Shown here: in pieces, positions 25,868 to 35,510 of the stretch
Layout of the letters: every line of letters starts with the position of its first letter
Position numbering within the stretch: position 1 is the first letter of the stretch
NCBI GenBank assembly: GCA_009778915.1
Contig: WRFH01000003.1
Span: 1 to 64,000 of the forward strand
DNA length: 64,000 nucleotides
Source: Elusimicrobiota bacterium
GTDB lineage: Bacteria > Elusimicrobiota > Elusimicrobia > Elusimicrobiales > Elusimicrobiaceae
Direction of reading: 5' to 3'
Notes under the pieces: generated by a model
Seen by the model: only the letters and a program-made list of their open reading frames with translations
Database searches by the model: none
Told to the model about the DNA's origin: nothing
Program-made: the position numbers and the translations under genes

Positions 25868-25914
25868 ATTGTACTCCGTCCTCAAATTTTTTTCCTCTCC
25901 CTGAAAGGGAGAGG
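25868..25914 (-). repeat. Palindromic repeat abutting the xerC start
   Basis: On the minus strand a CCTCTCCC/GGGAGAGG hairpin is followed by A7, then TTGAGGACGGAGTA just upstream of the ATG. The last part recurs at the rarA start (44,628 onward) as TTGAGGACGGAGTA, each time ending in ATTGATGGAA. Confidence 0.6.
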
Positions 25915-25937
25915 AGAAAGAGGAGAGCCAAATCCAG

Positions 25938-28217
25938 TTATTTCCCCTCCGCTTCCTTTTTTATTTTCTCGATTTCTTCCGGCGACACGCTGACTATCGT
26001 TTTACATTTCGGATAGCCGCTGCAGCCTAAAAACTGCCCGCGTTTGCTTGTCCTAAGCGCCATCGGTTTCCCGCACTTTTCGCACATAACATTCGTCAGC
26101 AGCGGGCCGGAAGACGCAACCTTCTGCCCCTGCGCATTTATAGAATAAGTATTTTTACATTTAGGATAAGCGCTGCACGCCAAAAATTTGCCGCGCCTGC
26201 CCGAGCGTATCACCATAGGCGCTCCGCATTTGTCACATTTCTCTTCAGTCATTTCAGGTTCCACTTTTTCTCCTCCGGTCGTTAAATTAATTTTACCTTT
26301 GCAGTCCGGGTACGTCGAACACGCCAGATACTGCCCGAACCTGCTGCGCCGCACAACCATTAGCGCGCCGCAGAGCGGGCATTTTTCGTCGGACGGTTTC
26401 GGCTCGTCGCGCCGCATGCCTTTGTCGGCCGCCTCAAGTTCCGCCGTAAAACCTTTGTAAAAATCTTTCATTACATTAACCCAGTTTATTTCGCCTTCGG
26501 CTATGCTGTCCAGCTTGTCCTCGATTTCAGCCGTGTACGAAAGTTCCATAATGTCTTTGAAAAAACCTTTCAACTGGTCCGTTACCGTTATGCCCAAATC
26601 CGTGGCAAGCAGTTTATTTGTTTTCGGCGCGCGCAAAATATATTTGCGGTCCAAAATAGTTTTTATCGTCGGCGCGTATGTGGACGGGCGGCCTATGCCG
26701 TGCTTCTCAAGCGTTTTAATCAGGCTGGCTTCATTATAATTAGGCGGCGGCGCGGTTTTGTGCTCTTTGCTTATAATGTCAAACAGTTTAAGTTTGTCAC
26801 CCTCGGCAAGCTGCGGCAGCATGGCGCTGTCCTCGCTTTCTTCGTCAGCGTCATCGTCCGCATAAACCGATAAAAACCCGGGGAATTTTACCGTTCTGCC
26901 CGTCGCGCGCAAAATACATTCTTCCGGCGTGGGGCCGACTTCAATATCTACGGAAACCGTGTTAAAAACCGCGTCCGCCATCTGGCTGGCTATAAAACGC
27001 AGCCAGATAAGCTCGTAAAGTTTGAACTGGTCCGGCGTAAGATACGGTTTAATATTAGCTGGCGTTTTATAAACGTCCGTCGGGTGGATAGCCTCGTGCG
27101 CTTCCTGCGCGCCTTTGACTTTGCTTCTGAAAAAATTCGGGGACGCCGGCACAAACGGCGCGCCGTATTTGTCGCTGATAAATTTACGCGTCTGGCTTTG
27201 CAGTATATTTGAGACGTTAAAAGAGTCCGTTCTCATATATGTTATCAGACCGGTAATCTCGCCGGCAATCTCCACGCCTTCGTAAAGTGTCTGCGCCGTG
27301 AGCATTGTTTTTTGCGACTGGAAACCCAGTTTATTATACGCGTCCTGCTGAAGGGAACTTGTGATAAACGGCGGTTTAGCGCGCTGCTTTATTTCTTTCT
27401 TCTCAACGCTTTTTACCGTCAGAGGACCTTGGCGCAGCATCGCGTTGACGGGGGCCAGCTCTTCCTCTTTTTTAAATACCGTGGTTTTAACTTTATAATC
27501 TTCTGCAAACAATTCATAGGTGGTAATAATTTCCGTATTTTTGCCCTGCCATTTGCTGAGGCGCGCGTCAAATTTAGGCTGCGCGCCGTCTTTTTCAAGT
27601 TCGGCGGAAATTGAAAAATATTCTTCCTCTTTAAAATCGGAAATTTCTTTGGCGCGTTCGGCAAGCAGGCGCACGGCGACGCTCTGTACGCGGCCGGCGG
27701 AAAGGCCGCGCATAATTTTTTTCCACAAAAGCGGCGACAGTTTGTAGCCGACTAACCTGTCCAGCACGCGGCGCGCCTGCTGCGCGTCCACAAGGTTAAC
27801 GTCGATAGCGCGCGCGTGGTCAAAACTTTCTTTGACGGCGGACGGCGTGATTTCATGGAAAAATATTCTTCTTATTTTTTCTTTGGGTATTTTTAAAAGT
27901 TCGGTCAAATGCCACGCGATGGCCTCACCTTCGCGGTCAGGGTCAGTCGCGAGATAAACGTATTCGGAATCTTTGGCCAGTTTATTCAGCTCCGACGTGA
28001 TTTTTTTGGCTTTTTCCACCGGCACGTAGGTGGGCGTAAAATCGTGCTTCTCGTCAACGCCTATTTCTCTCTCCGGCAAATCCCTGACGTGGCCGAAACA
28101 ACTTTTTACGACAAAATCCGGCCCCAGGATTTTACTGATGGTTTTTTGTTTCGTCGGAGACTCAACTATAACCAGATTTTTTGACTTTGTTTCTTTTGCT
28201 TTTTTTACCGTTGCCAT
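25938..28217 (-). CDS. topA: DNA topoisomerase I
   Basis: A 759-residue type IA topoisomerase relaxing negative supercoils. The TOPRIM domain opens with NLVIVESPTKQKTISKILG and contains ATDPDREGEAIAWHL; the nucleophilic Tyr is in GLITYMRTDS. The C-terminus holds three 4-Cys zinc ribbons (CPLCGAL..CSTYPDCKG, CDKCGAP..CSAYPKCKN, CEKCGKP..CSGYPKCKT). Domain order and size are normal. It follows dprA by 20 bp. Confidence 0.96.
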   Translation of the reverse strand: MATVKKAKETKSKNLVIVESPTKQKTISKILGPDFVVKSCFGHVRDLPEREIGVDEKHDFTPTYVPVEKAKKITSELNKLAKDSEYVYLATDPDREGEAIAWHLTELLKIPKEKIRRIFFHEITPSAVKESFDHARAIDVNLVDAQQARRVLDRLVGYKLSPLLWKKIMRGLSAGRVQSVAVRLLAERAKEISDFKEEEYFSISAELEKDGAQPKFDARLSKWQGKNTEIITTYELFAEDYKVKTTVFKKEEELAPVNAMLRQGPLTVKSVEKKEIKQRAKPPFITSSLQQDAYNKLGFQSQKTMLTAQTLYEGVEIAGEITGLITYMRTDSFNVSNILQSQTRKFISDKYGAPFVPASPNFFRSKVKGAQEAHEAIHPTDVYKTPANIKPYLTPDQFKLYELIWLRFIASQMADAVFNTVSVDIEVGPTPEECILRATGRTVKFPGFLSVYADDDADEESEDSAMLPQLAEGDKLKLFDIISKEHKTAPPPNYNEASLIKTLEKHGIGRPSTYAPTIKTILDRKYILRAPKTNKLLATDLGITVTDQLKGFFKDIMELSYTAEIEDKLDSIAEGEINWVNVMKDFYKGFTAELEAADKGMRRDEPKPSDEKCPLCGALMVVRRSRFGQYLACSTYPDCKGKINLTTGGEKVEPEMTEEKCDKCGAPMVIRSGRRGKFLACSAYPKCKNTYSINAQGQKVASSGPLLTNVMCEKCGKPMALRTSKRGQFLGCSGYPKCKTIVSVSPEEIEKIKKEAEGK

Positions 28218-28237
28218 ATACTTTCCTTGGATGTAAT

Positions 28238-29353
28238 TTAAAATTTATTTTTGCTGTATTTGCCGTCGACGCACGCCAGCACGCCCTTTATTTCCATTTC
28301 AAAAAGCGCGGCGGCCGCTTCCTGCACCGGCATTTTCAGGCCTTCGACGATATCGTCCGCCGTCACTTCGCCGTCTTTAATAAAATCCAAAAACTGTTTT
28401 TCCTGCTCCGTCAGATTAACAAATTCTTTTTTGTCTTCGTTATCCAGCCAAGCGGTATCTAAGCCAAATCTTTCTTCATACGGTATAAAATCTATTATAT
28501 CTTTCGTGTCAAGCAGCGCGGCCGCGCCGTCGCGTATCAACATATTCGTGCCGCCGCTTTGGAGACTGTCAATATTGCCGGGCACGGCCATAACGTCTTT
28601 GCCTTGCTCCGCCGCCAGACGCGCGGTTATCAAAGCGCCGGAACGCTCTTTGCCTTCTATAATCACCACGACGCTCGCCAGCGCGGAAATTATTCTGTTG
28701 CGCCGGGGAAAATGAAAAGCGTGCGGCGGCTTGTTAAAAGGCAGCTCTGAAATTATCGCGCCGCCGTTTTCAAGGAGCGCCTCAGCCAGACTTTTATTTT
28801 CCGCCGGATAACAGCGCCCTATGCCGGTGCCGACTACCGCCCACGTCGGCCTTTTTAATTCCACTGCCGCTTTTTGGCAAACGCTGTCAACGCCTCTTGC
28901 CAGACCGCTTACGACAACCGCGCCGCAGCGCGTGATTTCAGACGCAAATTTTTCCGCGCACCTTCTGCCGTACGGCGTAATTAACCGCGTGCCCACCATC
29001 GCCACTTTCGGCCCCACCGCTTCCAGCGTGCCGCGGTAATAAAGAACAAAAGGCGGGTCCTTTATCTCGGCTAGTTTTGCGGGATAATTTTCTTCTCCCA
29101 AAAATAAAATCTCACCGCCGGCGGAGCGCGTAAGCTCAACTTCTTTTTCGGCGTCCAGCGCGTGCGCTTCGCGCAAAAGTTCGGCGGCCGTTTTTACGCT
29201 CATGCCGCCGCGCTCGGCCAGAGTCTGCGCGTCGGTTTTCAAAATTTCTTGCGCGGAGCCGAAAACCTCTATCATCCTCTCCGCCCAGTCAGTCCGCAGA
29301 TAGGTAAAAGCGTTTAATTTTATACGCGCCAGTTTTTCGTTATCGTCTATCAT
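28238..29353 (-). CDS. dprA: DNA processing protein DprA
   Basis: A 371-residue protein that loads RecA on incoming single-stranded DNA in natural transformation. A helix-hairpin-helix-like N-terminus is followed by the Rossmann-like DprA core with AMVGTRLITPYGRRCAEKFA, VVSGLARGVDSVCQKAA, VVGTGIGRCYPAENKSLA and FPRRNRIISALASVVVIIEG. The C-terminal about 60 residues (LTEQEKQFLDFIKDGEVTADDIVEGLKM and on) form a winged-helix domain. Coupled to comM by ATGA overlap. The pair suggests competence. Confidence 0.93.
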   Translation of the reverse strand: MIDDNEKLARIKLNAFTYLRTDWAERMIEVFGSAQEILKTDAQTLAERGGMSVKTAAELLREAHALDAEKEVELTRSAGGEILFLGEENYPAKLAEIKDPPFVLYYRGTLEAVGPKVAMVGTRLITPYGRRCAEKFASEITRCGAVVVSGLARGVDSVCQKAAVELKRPTWAVVGTGIGRCYPAENKSLAEALLENGGAIISELPFNKPPHAFHFPRRNRIISALASVVVIIEGKERSGALITARLAAEQGKDVMAVPGNIDSLQSGGTNMLIRDGAAALLDTKDIIDFIPYEERFGLDTAWLDNEDKKEFVNLTEQEKQFLDFIKDGEVTADDIVEGLKMPVQEAAAALFEMEIKGVLACVDGKYSKNKF

Positions 29354-30900
29354 ACGTCAGCAACGCCTTTCCTGTCCAACGGGCGGTACTGCAAAACTTC
29401 CATAATATGCGTTTTGCTTATATTTTCCGCGCCCTCAAGGTCCGCTATCGTCCTTGCCGTTTTTAAAATTTTATCAAGACTGCGGGCGGAAAGACCAAGT
29501 TTTCTCATGGCCGCCTCCAGCACTTCCCCTCCGCCGGGCGGCAGCGGACAAAAATCTTTAATTTCTTTTGTAGACATGAAAGCGTTTGCCCGCGTGGGCG
29601 AATTTTTAAAACGCGCGGCCTGCGCGGCGCGCGCCTTAATAACGCGCTCTCTTATCTGCTTAGAGGTTTCGCCCTCCGCCTTCTTTTCCCAGTCTTTAAA
29701 TTCTACCGGGTTTAAATTCACCGTCAAATCAATTCTATCCAGCAGCGGGCCGGAAATTTTGCTTCTGTAACGGTTTATCATAACCGGTGTGCACGTGCAC
29801 TGTTTATGCGGATGGCCGTGGTTGCCGCACGGACACGGGTTCATCGCGGCGATCAACGTAAAACGCGCCGGATAAGAAACGCGCTCCCTCGCACGCGCTA
29901 TGGAAACAACGCCCGTCTCCATAGGCTCCCTCAAAACTTCCAGCACGTTGCGCCCGAACTCGGCGAATTCGTCCAAAAACAAAATGCCGTTGTGGGCGAG
30001 CGAAACTTCGCCCGGTTTCGGATTAGCCCCGCCGCCTATCAGCGCAATGTCCGAAATAGTATGATGCGGGTCCCGGAACGGCCGCGCGCTTAAAAATTTT
30101 TCCCTGCCAAGCAAATTTGAGACGGAATAAATTTTTGTTATTTCCAAAGCCTCGTCGTGCGTAAGCGGAGGCAAAATGGACGGGAAACGCTTTGCCAGCA
30201 TGCTCTTGCCGGTGCCGGGGAGCCCTATCATCAAAATATTATGCCCGCCGGCGGCCGCTATTTCAAGAGCGCGCTTTGCCACCGGCTGGGATTTTACTTC
30301 TGAAAAATCATAAAAATATTCTTCGTTCCCTTCGGTAAAATCACGCGCGGGCACAAGGGTAAGTTTTATATCTCCGTTTAAAAAATCAACCAGCTCGCGT
30401 AAATTTTTGGGCGCAATAGCAAGCACCTTCGCAAGCGCGGCTTCCCCGGCGTTCGCCGGCGGGATAACTGCAGCAGGGGGCAGCGCCGTTGTTACCTCTA
30501 ATTTGTCAAGTATTGACAGCATGGGCAGCACGCCCGCGCAGGGCCGCAAAGAACCGTCTAAACCAAGTTCCCCTATGAACAAATAATTTTTTAAATTATT
30601 AACCGCGGGGGCCTTTATCTGCTCAGACGCGGCAAGTATGGCAACCGCTATCGCCAAATCCAAACCGGTGCCGGACTTTTTAATATCCGCCGGGCTTAAA
30701 TTAACCGTTATCCTTTTAAGAGGAAACTCAAGGCCGGAGTTCCTGACGGCGGAAACAACGCGCTCTTTAGCCTCTTTAATTTCCGTGTCCGCCAAACCTA
30801 CGACGGCCATATTGGGCATGCCGGGCGCTATATCCGCCTCAACCTCAATGGCAAATCCGTCCACGCCGCGCACGCCCGCTGATAAAACCGTTGAAAGCAT
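29350..30900 (-). CDS. comM: ComM/YifB-family AAA+ Mg-chelatase-like ATPase
   Basis: A 516-residue protein: N-terminal Lon-like ChlI domain (1-170), AAA+ core with Walker A GLPGTGKSMLAKRFPSIL and Walker B GILFLDEFAEF, a zinc-like cluster CPCGNHGHPHKQCTC, and the C-terminal Mg-chelatase domain. ComM is a hexameric helicase promoting branch migration during natural transformation. It sits directly upstream of dprA, as in many transformable bacteria. Confidence 0.93.
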   Translation of the reverse strand: MLSTVLSAGVRGVDGFAIEVEADIAPGMPNMAVVGLADTEIKEAKERVVSAVRNSGLEFPLKRITVNLSPADIKKSGTGLDLAIAVAILAASEQIKAPAVNNLKNYLFIGELGLDGSLRPCAGVLPMLSILDKLEVTTALPPAAVIPPANAGEAALAKVLAIAPKNLRELVDFLNGDIKLTLVPARDFTEGNEEYFYDFSEVKSQPVAKRALEIAAAGGHNILMIGLPGTGKSMLAKRFPSILPPLTHDEALEITKIYSVSNLLGREKFLSARPFRDPHHTISDIALIGGGANPKPGEVSLAHNGILFLDEFAEFGRNVLEVLREPMETGVVSIARARERVSYPARFTLIAAMNPCPCGNHGHPHKQCTCTPVMINRYRSKISGPLLDRIDLTVNLNPVEFKDWEKKAEGETSKQIRERVIKARAAQAARFKNSPTRANAFMSTKEIKDFCPLPPGGGEVLEAAMRKLGLSARSLDKILKTARTIADLEGAENISKTHIMEVLQYRPLDRKGVADV

Positions 30901-30903
30901 AAT

Positions 30904-32016
30904 TTAGATTAATTTCAAAACAATATTTTTCGTCGTAATCTCTTCTACCGTAAAGTTCGCGTTGTACTGGCGTATAATTTTAGCGGCCAGTTCGTCGGCC
31001 GTTTTGATGTTCGCCTGCACCTCGAAATCCGCGGCGGAATTGTTGTATTTCACAAGGTTAAAATCTTCAATCTCGCGCAAATCTTTTAAAATATCCTGCA
31101 GACTTTTAAGACGCTCTATCGTGTTAACGTCCGTCACGCGCAAAGTATATGTCTTGGAGGAATTTACCGCCGACTGCAGCGGGTCCAGTAAATCTTTAGC
31201 GGCGGATTCGCACGCGGCGGCAATGGATTTCTGCGCCGCGATATCTTCCGCCGGGTCCAACCCGCTCTGCTGCGCGGCGGACGTGGCGATTACTCCGTAA
31301 TTTCTCGTCGACAAGGCCCGCATGTTAACACTGGCGCGGTAAGTTTTAAAAGGCGTGGTGACGGTGCCTAAAATGCTGAGCGGCGCCGCGCTGACGTCCG
31401 CTATTATTATGAAACGCGCTCCGTCGCTGCGCGCTTTATCTATAACCGGCACGGGGTCCTCGATATTATTGTCGCTCAAATTATCGCCGTTGAGAAGAGC
31501 AAACGGCGCGTTTTTCATCGCGCTGTAAACGGCCTGTTTGCAGTCCTGCGTAAGAGAAACTTCGCCGTTTATTAATTCCCGCGACGCCACCATGATATTG
31601 GTTTTTTTGACAAGAGTTGACTCGTCCGACTGTCTGATAATATCGCTGATATTGGTAACCAGCACAAGCGCTTTAATCTGAGTAAACCAGTCGTCCCCTT
31701 TGCGGTAGGATTTCATAACGTAATATTTTCTTATAAACCCTTCGCTTTTCGCCATTATCTCATTTTGCACGACGGTGCTGTGGTCGACTGTCGTGCTGGA
31801 CGAAACGAAAACGCCGGCCACCTTTTCGACGGCCGCTTTCTGCGCCCTGGCTATGCCTTCTTTTTTCATCGAATTAAGGTCAACGTCGTTATAAGGGACA
31901 AGGCTGTCCGCGTAAACAAATTCGCCCTCGCCTTTGGGCCCGATTTGCATATATTTACACGAACTTAAACCCGCGGCCAGCGCTAGCGCGGCGGCGATGC
32001 ACAAGATTTTTTTCAT
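30904..32016 (-). CDS. Lipoprotein with FlgT-N-like domain
   Basis: A 370-residue lipoprotein (lipobox LSSC, C20). The segment from about 50 to 120 (GIARAQKAAVEKVAGVFVSS..GFIRKYYVMKSYRKGDDWFTQIKALV) matches the pattern of FlgT-N/LPP20-type domains of envelope lipoproteins. The middle (150-240) reads like a CsgG/TolB-type fold with ARFIIIADVSA, and the last 90 residues may form another small alpha/beta domain (SLQDILKDLREIEDFNLVKYN). No flagellar genes are in the window. Part of a four-gene cluster with a second lipoprotein, a DnaA-like ATPase and a Pro-rich protein. Confidence 0.7.
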   Translation of the reverse strand: MKKILCIAAALALAAGLSSCKYMQIGPKGEGEFVYADSLVPYNDVDLNSMKKEGIARAQKAAVEKVAGVFVSSSTTVDHSTVVQNEIMAKSEGFIRKYYVMKSYRKGDDWFTQIKALVLVTNISDIIRQSDESTLVKKTNIMVASRELINGEVSLTQDCKQAVYSAMKNAPFALLNGDNLSDNNIEDPVPVIDKARSDGARFIIIADVSAAPLSILGTVTTPFKTYRASVNMRALSTRNYGVIATSAAQQSGLDPAEDIAAQKSIAAACESAAKDLLDPLQSAVNSSKTYTLRVTDVNTIERLKSLQDILKDLREIEDFNLVKYNNSAADFEVQANIKTADELAAKIIRQYNANFTVEEITTKNIVLKLI

Positions 32017-32023
32017 AACAGTC

Positions 32024-32464
32024 TCACTTTAATTCAATGTTGGCGGCCTTTAACTTGGACAGCGGCAGACGCATTATTACCGCGCACCCGTCGTCATTCA
32101 TATATTCCGTCGAATAAATTTCCATGCCGGCGACAAGACCTTTTATCGTATTATTAATCGTAGAGTCCTGCGCGACGGCGTCTTTGACGCTCATTTCCGC
32201 GTAAACGCCCGTTCCGTAAATATATTCGGCGCCGCGCTGGTAGCCTTGGGCGACGGCGGCCTCGCGGCTCATAATTTTTTTCTGCGCTTCCGTCGTATTT
32301 TCCGGGTTGGCCGCGCCGAAACCGCGCACCCACAGATATTTGCCGTCAACTTTTGTATCTGAAAAACTTGGCGCTATTTCGCCTTTTTTAACAGCGCTGC
32401 TCAGTCCGCCGCCGCAGCCTGCCGCGAATAACGCGGCCGTTAGAATTATTATTATTTTTTTCAT
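32024..32464 (-). CDS. LPP20-like lipoprotein
   Basis: A 146-residue lipoprotein (AAGC, C17). The mature part has a LPP20-like arrangement: YLWVRGFGAANPENTTEAQKKIMSREAAVAQGYQRGAEYI, then a V/T-rich segment and EIYSTEYMNDDGCAVIMRLPLSKL. Family members are outer-membrane lipoproteins of mixed or unknown function. Start overlaps the DnaA-like gene stop by 4 nt, so the two are translationally coupled. Confidence 0.7.
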   Translation of the reverse strand: MKKIIIILTAALFAAGCGGGLSSAVKKGEIAPSFSDTKVDGKYLWVRGFGAANPENTTEAQKKIMSREAAVAQGYQRGAEYIYGTGVYAEMSVKDAVAQDSTINNTIKGLVAGMEIYSTEYMNDDGCAVIMRLPLSKLKAANIELK

Positions 32465-33984
32465 TTTAGCAGCTCCGCTATAACTTTGACGTAGGTGCTG
32501 GGCGCTTTTATTTTTTCAAAATTTATAACGCCGCAGCGTATTAACATAATTTCAAGCATGTGGGTTAAAATATCATAAAAATTCTCACGCACCGAAGGGT
32601 CGCACACGTCCGTGGACGGGCCAAGAATAACCGCGCCTTTAAGCTTTTTATTGTCGCATATATTCGCGATTTTAAAGGCCGAAGAAATTATGTGCGCCGG
32701 GTGATAAGAAGATTTTAACGCGAATTCAAAACTGCCCTTTATGCCCAGTTCCTGCGCGCGCGCTCCTGTGCAGTAGGCCATCCACTTCATCAGATTGGAA
32801 TTATCCTGCGGGTAGAAAAAGCCTATTTTGCCCCATTCGCCGCGGCCGAAATTCGGCACCTGCGTAACTTGGGAAAATTCTTTTACGCTTACCGCGCTTT
32901 CGACGTCCTCGCCGGAAACCGCAAGCATTTTTTCAAACAGCTGCTGGAAAGTCGGCACCGTAGCGCCGTCGCTGTCAAGCACGTTCGCAAGCACTTTGGC
33001 GCGTTTGATTGTGCGCGAAATAGCGCTTAACGACATGTCTTTGAAAAACTTTTCGACTTCCGGCTCCGTCAGAGTAATTTCATTGTCGGCAAGCATTTTT
33101 TTGACTATTCTTTTATGGTTCTCTCCGGCGGCGACTTTAAGTTCGCTTATCCAGCCGGCGTCAAGCTTGAATTTAATAAGCTCCTCAAGTTTCTGCAGGC
33201 TCTCCGGCGGATATTTAGACGTTATTACAATCTGTTTGTTCTGCTTGACGAAATCGCCCAGATATTTTGAAATATAATCCCTGTTCTGTTCGTTGACCGC
33301 CGTCAGGTGAATATCGTCGATAAGCACGGCCTGAACTTTTGAAAGAAACTGCTCAAACTGGTCCATTTTACCTTCCACGACGTAACGCTGTATGCCGCGC
33401 GAAAAGCGCACGCCGTTAGTCATGAAAATACTCTGCTGCCCGAATTTTTTGGACAGCGCGTAACCGATAGCGTTTAAAAAATGCGTTTTGCCGGTGCCAG
33501 TGCCGCCGTGCAGCACAAGCGGGTTATAAAGATGGCCGGGGTTGTCTATGACGGAAATCGCCGTCGCGTGGGCAAAACGGTTCGCGCCTATTACCATCGA
33601 CTCAAAAGTAAAAGTAGGCACCAGCGGAATTTCAAGCGGCCAGTTGTGTTTTTCCATATCGGCAAGTTCGATGGAGCGGTCAATCTCCGTCCCGTCGGCA
33701 GGTTTTCTGGCGCCGCCGTAAAAAGAGTGCTGCGCCAACGGTTTTGCCGCGGCGGACGGAACGGGCGGCATAGGCGGCGCCGTCATTTCCGGCTTAACCG
33801 GCGCGGGCTGCGGCTGCGCGGCCGCTGGTTTTTGCAAGCCCGGCAGAGACGGCATAGAAGGAGACGGGGCGTTTGGCGTGGAATATTTTGTCACCGGCGG
33901 AGGAGGAGGCACCGTCCTTGTATGTTCAAGGTTCTCCAACCCGTTTATTTTATTATCCTGTTTTATGTCTTTCTCATTTTCCAT
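32461..33984 (-). CDS. DnaA-like AAA+ ATPase without the DnaA DNA-binding domain
   Basis: A 507-residue protein. Residues 1-100 are Pro/Ala-rich and disordered. Residues about 120-340 are a DnaA domain III: FTFESMVIGANRFAHATA, Walker A GGTGTGKT (160-167), Walker B LIDDIH (222-227), sensor-1 region VITSKYPPESL and sensor-2 Arg in SRTIKRAK. The arginine-finger segment (LRSRF in DnaA) reads IKFKLDAGW, so the Arg is replaced. Domain IV, the DnaA helix-turn-helix, is absent. Instead there is a 120-residue C-terminal domain (386-507) that I do not recognise. Not the replication initiator. Location between a Pro-rich protein and two lipoprotein genes suggests an envelope or motility-related role, which is inference. 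Confidence 0.8.
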   Translation of the reverse strand: MENEKDIKQDNKINGLENLEHTRTVPPPPPVTKYSTPNAPSPSMPSLPGLQKPAAAQPQPAPVKPEMTAPPMPPVPSAAAKPLAQHSFYGGARKPADGTEIDRSIELADMEKHNWPLEIPLVPTFTFESMVIGANRFAHATAISVIDNPGHLYNPLVLHGGTGTGKTHFLNAIGYALSKKFGQQSIFMTNGVRFSRGIQRYVVEGKMDQFEQFLSKVQAVLIDDIHLTAVNEQNRDYISKYLGDFVKQNKQIVITSKYPPESLQKLEELIKFKLDAGWISELKVAAGENHKRIVKKMLADNEITLTEPEVEKFFKDMSLSAISRTIKRAKVLANVLDSDGATVPTFQQLFEKMLAVSGEDVESAVSVKEFSQVTQVPNFGRGEWGKIGFFYPQDNSNLMKWMAYCTGARAQELGIKGSFEFALKSSYHPAHIISSAFKIANICDNKKLKGAVILGPSTDVCDPSVRENFYDILTHMLEIMLIRCGVINFEKIKAPSTYVKVIAELLK

Positions 33985-33995
33985 AATTTCCCCGT

Positions 33996-35510
33996 TTACT
34001 TTTTATCAGAATTTTTTTTATCTATCTCGGCTATAAAACTTTGTTCGTGCTTATCATTTTCAAAGTTGTCAAAAGGATTTATAAAATTATCCGCCTTGCC
34101 TTCTTCCCTGGACGGCGCGTTCTGCGTGCCGTTTATCTTCTTGGTAAGATAACTGTGGCTTTTCTGCGTTTTTTCTTCAAACTCCGGGCCGCCAACAACG
34201 TCCATCGACGGGCCGAAGTAAGCCTCAGGCCCTTTCGGCGCGGCCGGCTGAGTAACGCCGGTTATTTTAAGTTTCGGCATGCCGGTTGTTTCTTCCGCCT
34301 CAGGGTTCGGGTTGATAATGCGGGGCGGCGCGGGCGGCGCGGTAAGCGCCGGCTTGTCCAAATTTATATCCGCCGGGCCGGCGGCTTCAGACGGCGCGGG
34401 CGCTGGTTCGCTTTTTTTAGTTTCTTCTTTAACGGGCGTTTTATGCGCCTGCGGTTTTTTGTCAAAACCTTTTTTGCCCGGTATAACTTTCGGCGGGGCG
34501 GGCGCGGCGTCTTTAGTCTTGGACGCCAGCAAATCAAAAGGGTCCACCGCGTGGTCTTCCGCTTCTTCCTGTTTTTTTATTTCCTGCTCAAAAATATTAA
34601 AAGCCGTTTTTTGCGTCTTCGACAAAAGTTCCTGTATTTTCGCGTCTTCTTCTTTGGACAGAATATTACTTTTGTCTTTCTCTTTCGTAAAATCTGCGGA
34701 CGCGTAAACGTCCAAAGCCGTTTTCGCGGCTAAAATTCCTTCAAGGCCGAGAGGCTGTTTTTTTTCTTCCTGCGTACCGGCAACTTCCTGTTTTGCAAAA
34801 ACTTTTGTCAGCAGCGCGTCAATCTGGGGTTTAATGTCGTCGGATTTTTCTTCTCCGGCGGCGGGCATAAAAGGCATATTTTCCGGCGCGGGCGCGGCGG
34901 CGGGAACGGCCGGCGGCTGGACAGGCTCCGCGGCCGGCGGCGGAGCCGGGACTTCTTTTTCCGCCTGAATTACGGTGCGCGCTAAATTTAAATCCTGCGT
35001 CGTGCCTTCCAAAACCAAATTATTGACATTGTCTAAATTCCCGAAATTTTCTTTTTCTTCCTGCACCGGTTTAACGGGTTCAAGAACATCATCTTTTTTA
35101 TCTTCCGCGATTTTAAGGCCGGCAGAATCAAGGTCAACCGAAGTAAGCCTTTCCACGCCGGGGTCCCCCGGGAAAGTGACTTCATCGTCGCGTTTTAAAG
35201 CAAAAAGAGTTCCTTCCAGCACGCTTGTGTCCCGCTGCGCGGCGGCGCTTTCAAGCGTGGCCGGCATAAAAGGCAACACTACGCGGCTGCTTTCCGCGGC
35301 TTCCGCCGCGGCGATTTTTATTTTTTCCAAAATTTCCCGGTCGTTCGTCGTAAGCGCCATTCGGTAATTATACGGCGGGATACTTGTCTGCACGGGCTCT
35401 TTACAGTAGCCCGCCAGCTTTTTCTGCATAAGCCTGGCGTCGTTTAAACTGCCCTGCATGAACAGAGTAATAACGCCTTCAGCGTTTTTTATATCCCAAG
35501 TTTCTATCAT
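33996..35510 (-). CDS. Pro/Ala-rich, largely disordered protein
   Basis: A 504-residue protein, not recognised. Residues 1-75 look folded ([26 protein letters not shown] and on). The rest is dominated by Pro/Ala/Glu/Lys segments ([20 protein letters not shown] and several alike) with short helical islands ([40 protein letters not shown]). No signal peptide or TM, so cytoplasmic. It overlaps deoC by 4 nt and lies 11 bp before the DnaA-like gene, which shares a Pro-rich N-terminus; the two may work together as scaffold and ATPase. Confidence 0.7.
   Translation of the reverse strand: MIETWDIKNAEGVITLFMQGSLNDARLMQKKLAGYCKEPVQTSIPPYNYRMALTTNDREILEKIKIAAAEAAESSRVVLPFMPATLESAAAQRDTSVLEGTLFALKRDDEVTFPGDPGVERLTSVDLDSAGLKIAEDKKDDVLEPVKPVQEEKENFGNLDNVNNLVLEGTTQDLNLARTVIQAEKEVPAPPPAAEPVQPPAVPAAAPAPENMPFMPAAGEEKSDDIKPQIDALLTKVFAKQEVAGTQEEKKQPLGLEGILAAKTALDVYASADFTKEKDKSNILSKEEDAKIQELLSKTQKTAFNIFEQEIKKQEEAEDHAVDPFDLLASKTKDAAPAPPKVIPGKKGFDKKPQAHKTPVKEETKKSEPAPAPSEAAGPADINLDKPALTAPPAPPRIINPNPEAEETTGMPKLKITGVTQPAAPKGPEAYFGPSMDVVGGPEFEEKTQKSHSYLTKKINGTQNAPSREEGKADNFINPFDNFENDKHEQSFIAEIDKKNSDKK

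Noticed and set aside
25894-25914. Intrinsic terminator between topA and xerC
   Set aside because: On the transcribed minus strand the hairpin is followed by A7, not a T run.
32461-33984. Chromosomal replication initiator dnaA and a nearby origin
   Set aside because: No domain IV helix-turn-helix, no cluster of DnaA boxes (TTATCCACA), and no dnaN or recF nearby.
33481-34733. Long plus-strand open frames (223 and 230 codons) rich in Arg/Phe
   Set aside because: They lie antisense to the DnaA-like and Pro-rich genes; the odd composition is the mirror of Pro/Ala/Lys-rich coding sequence, and there are no ribosome sites.
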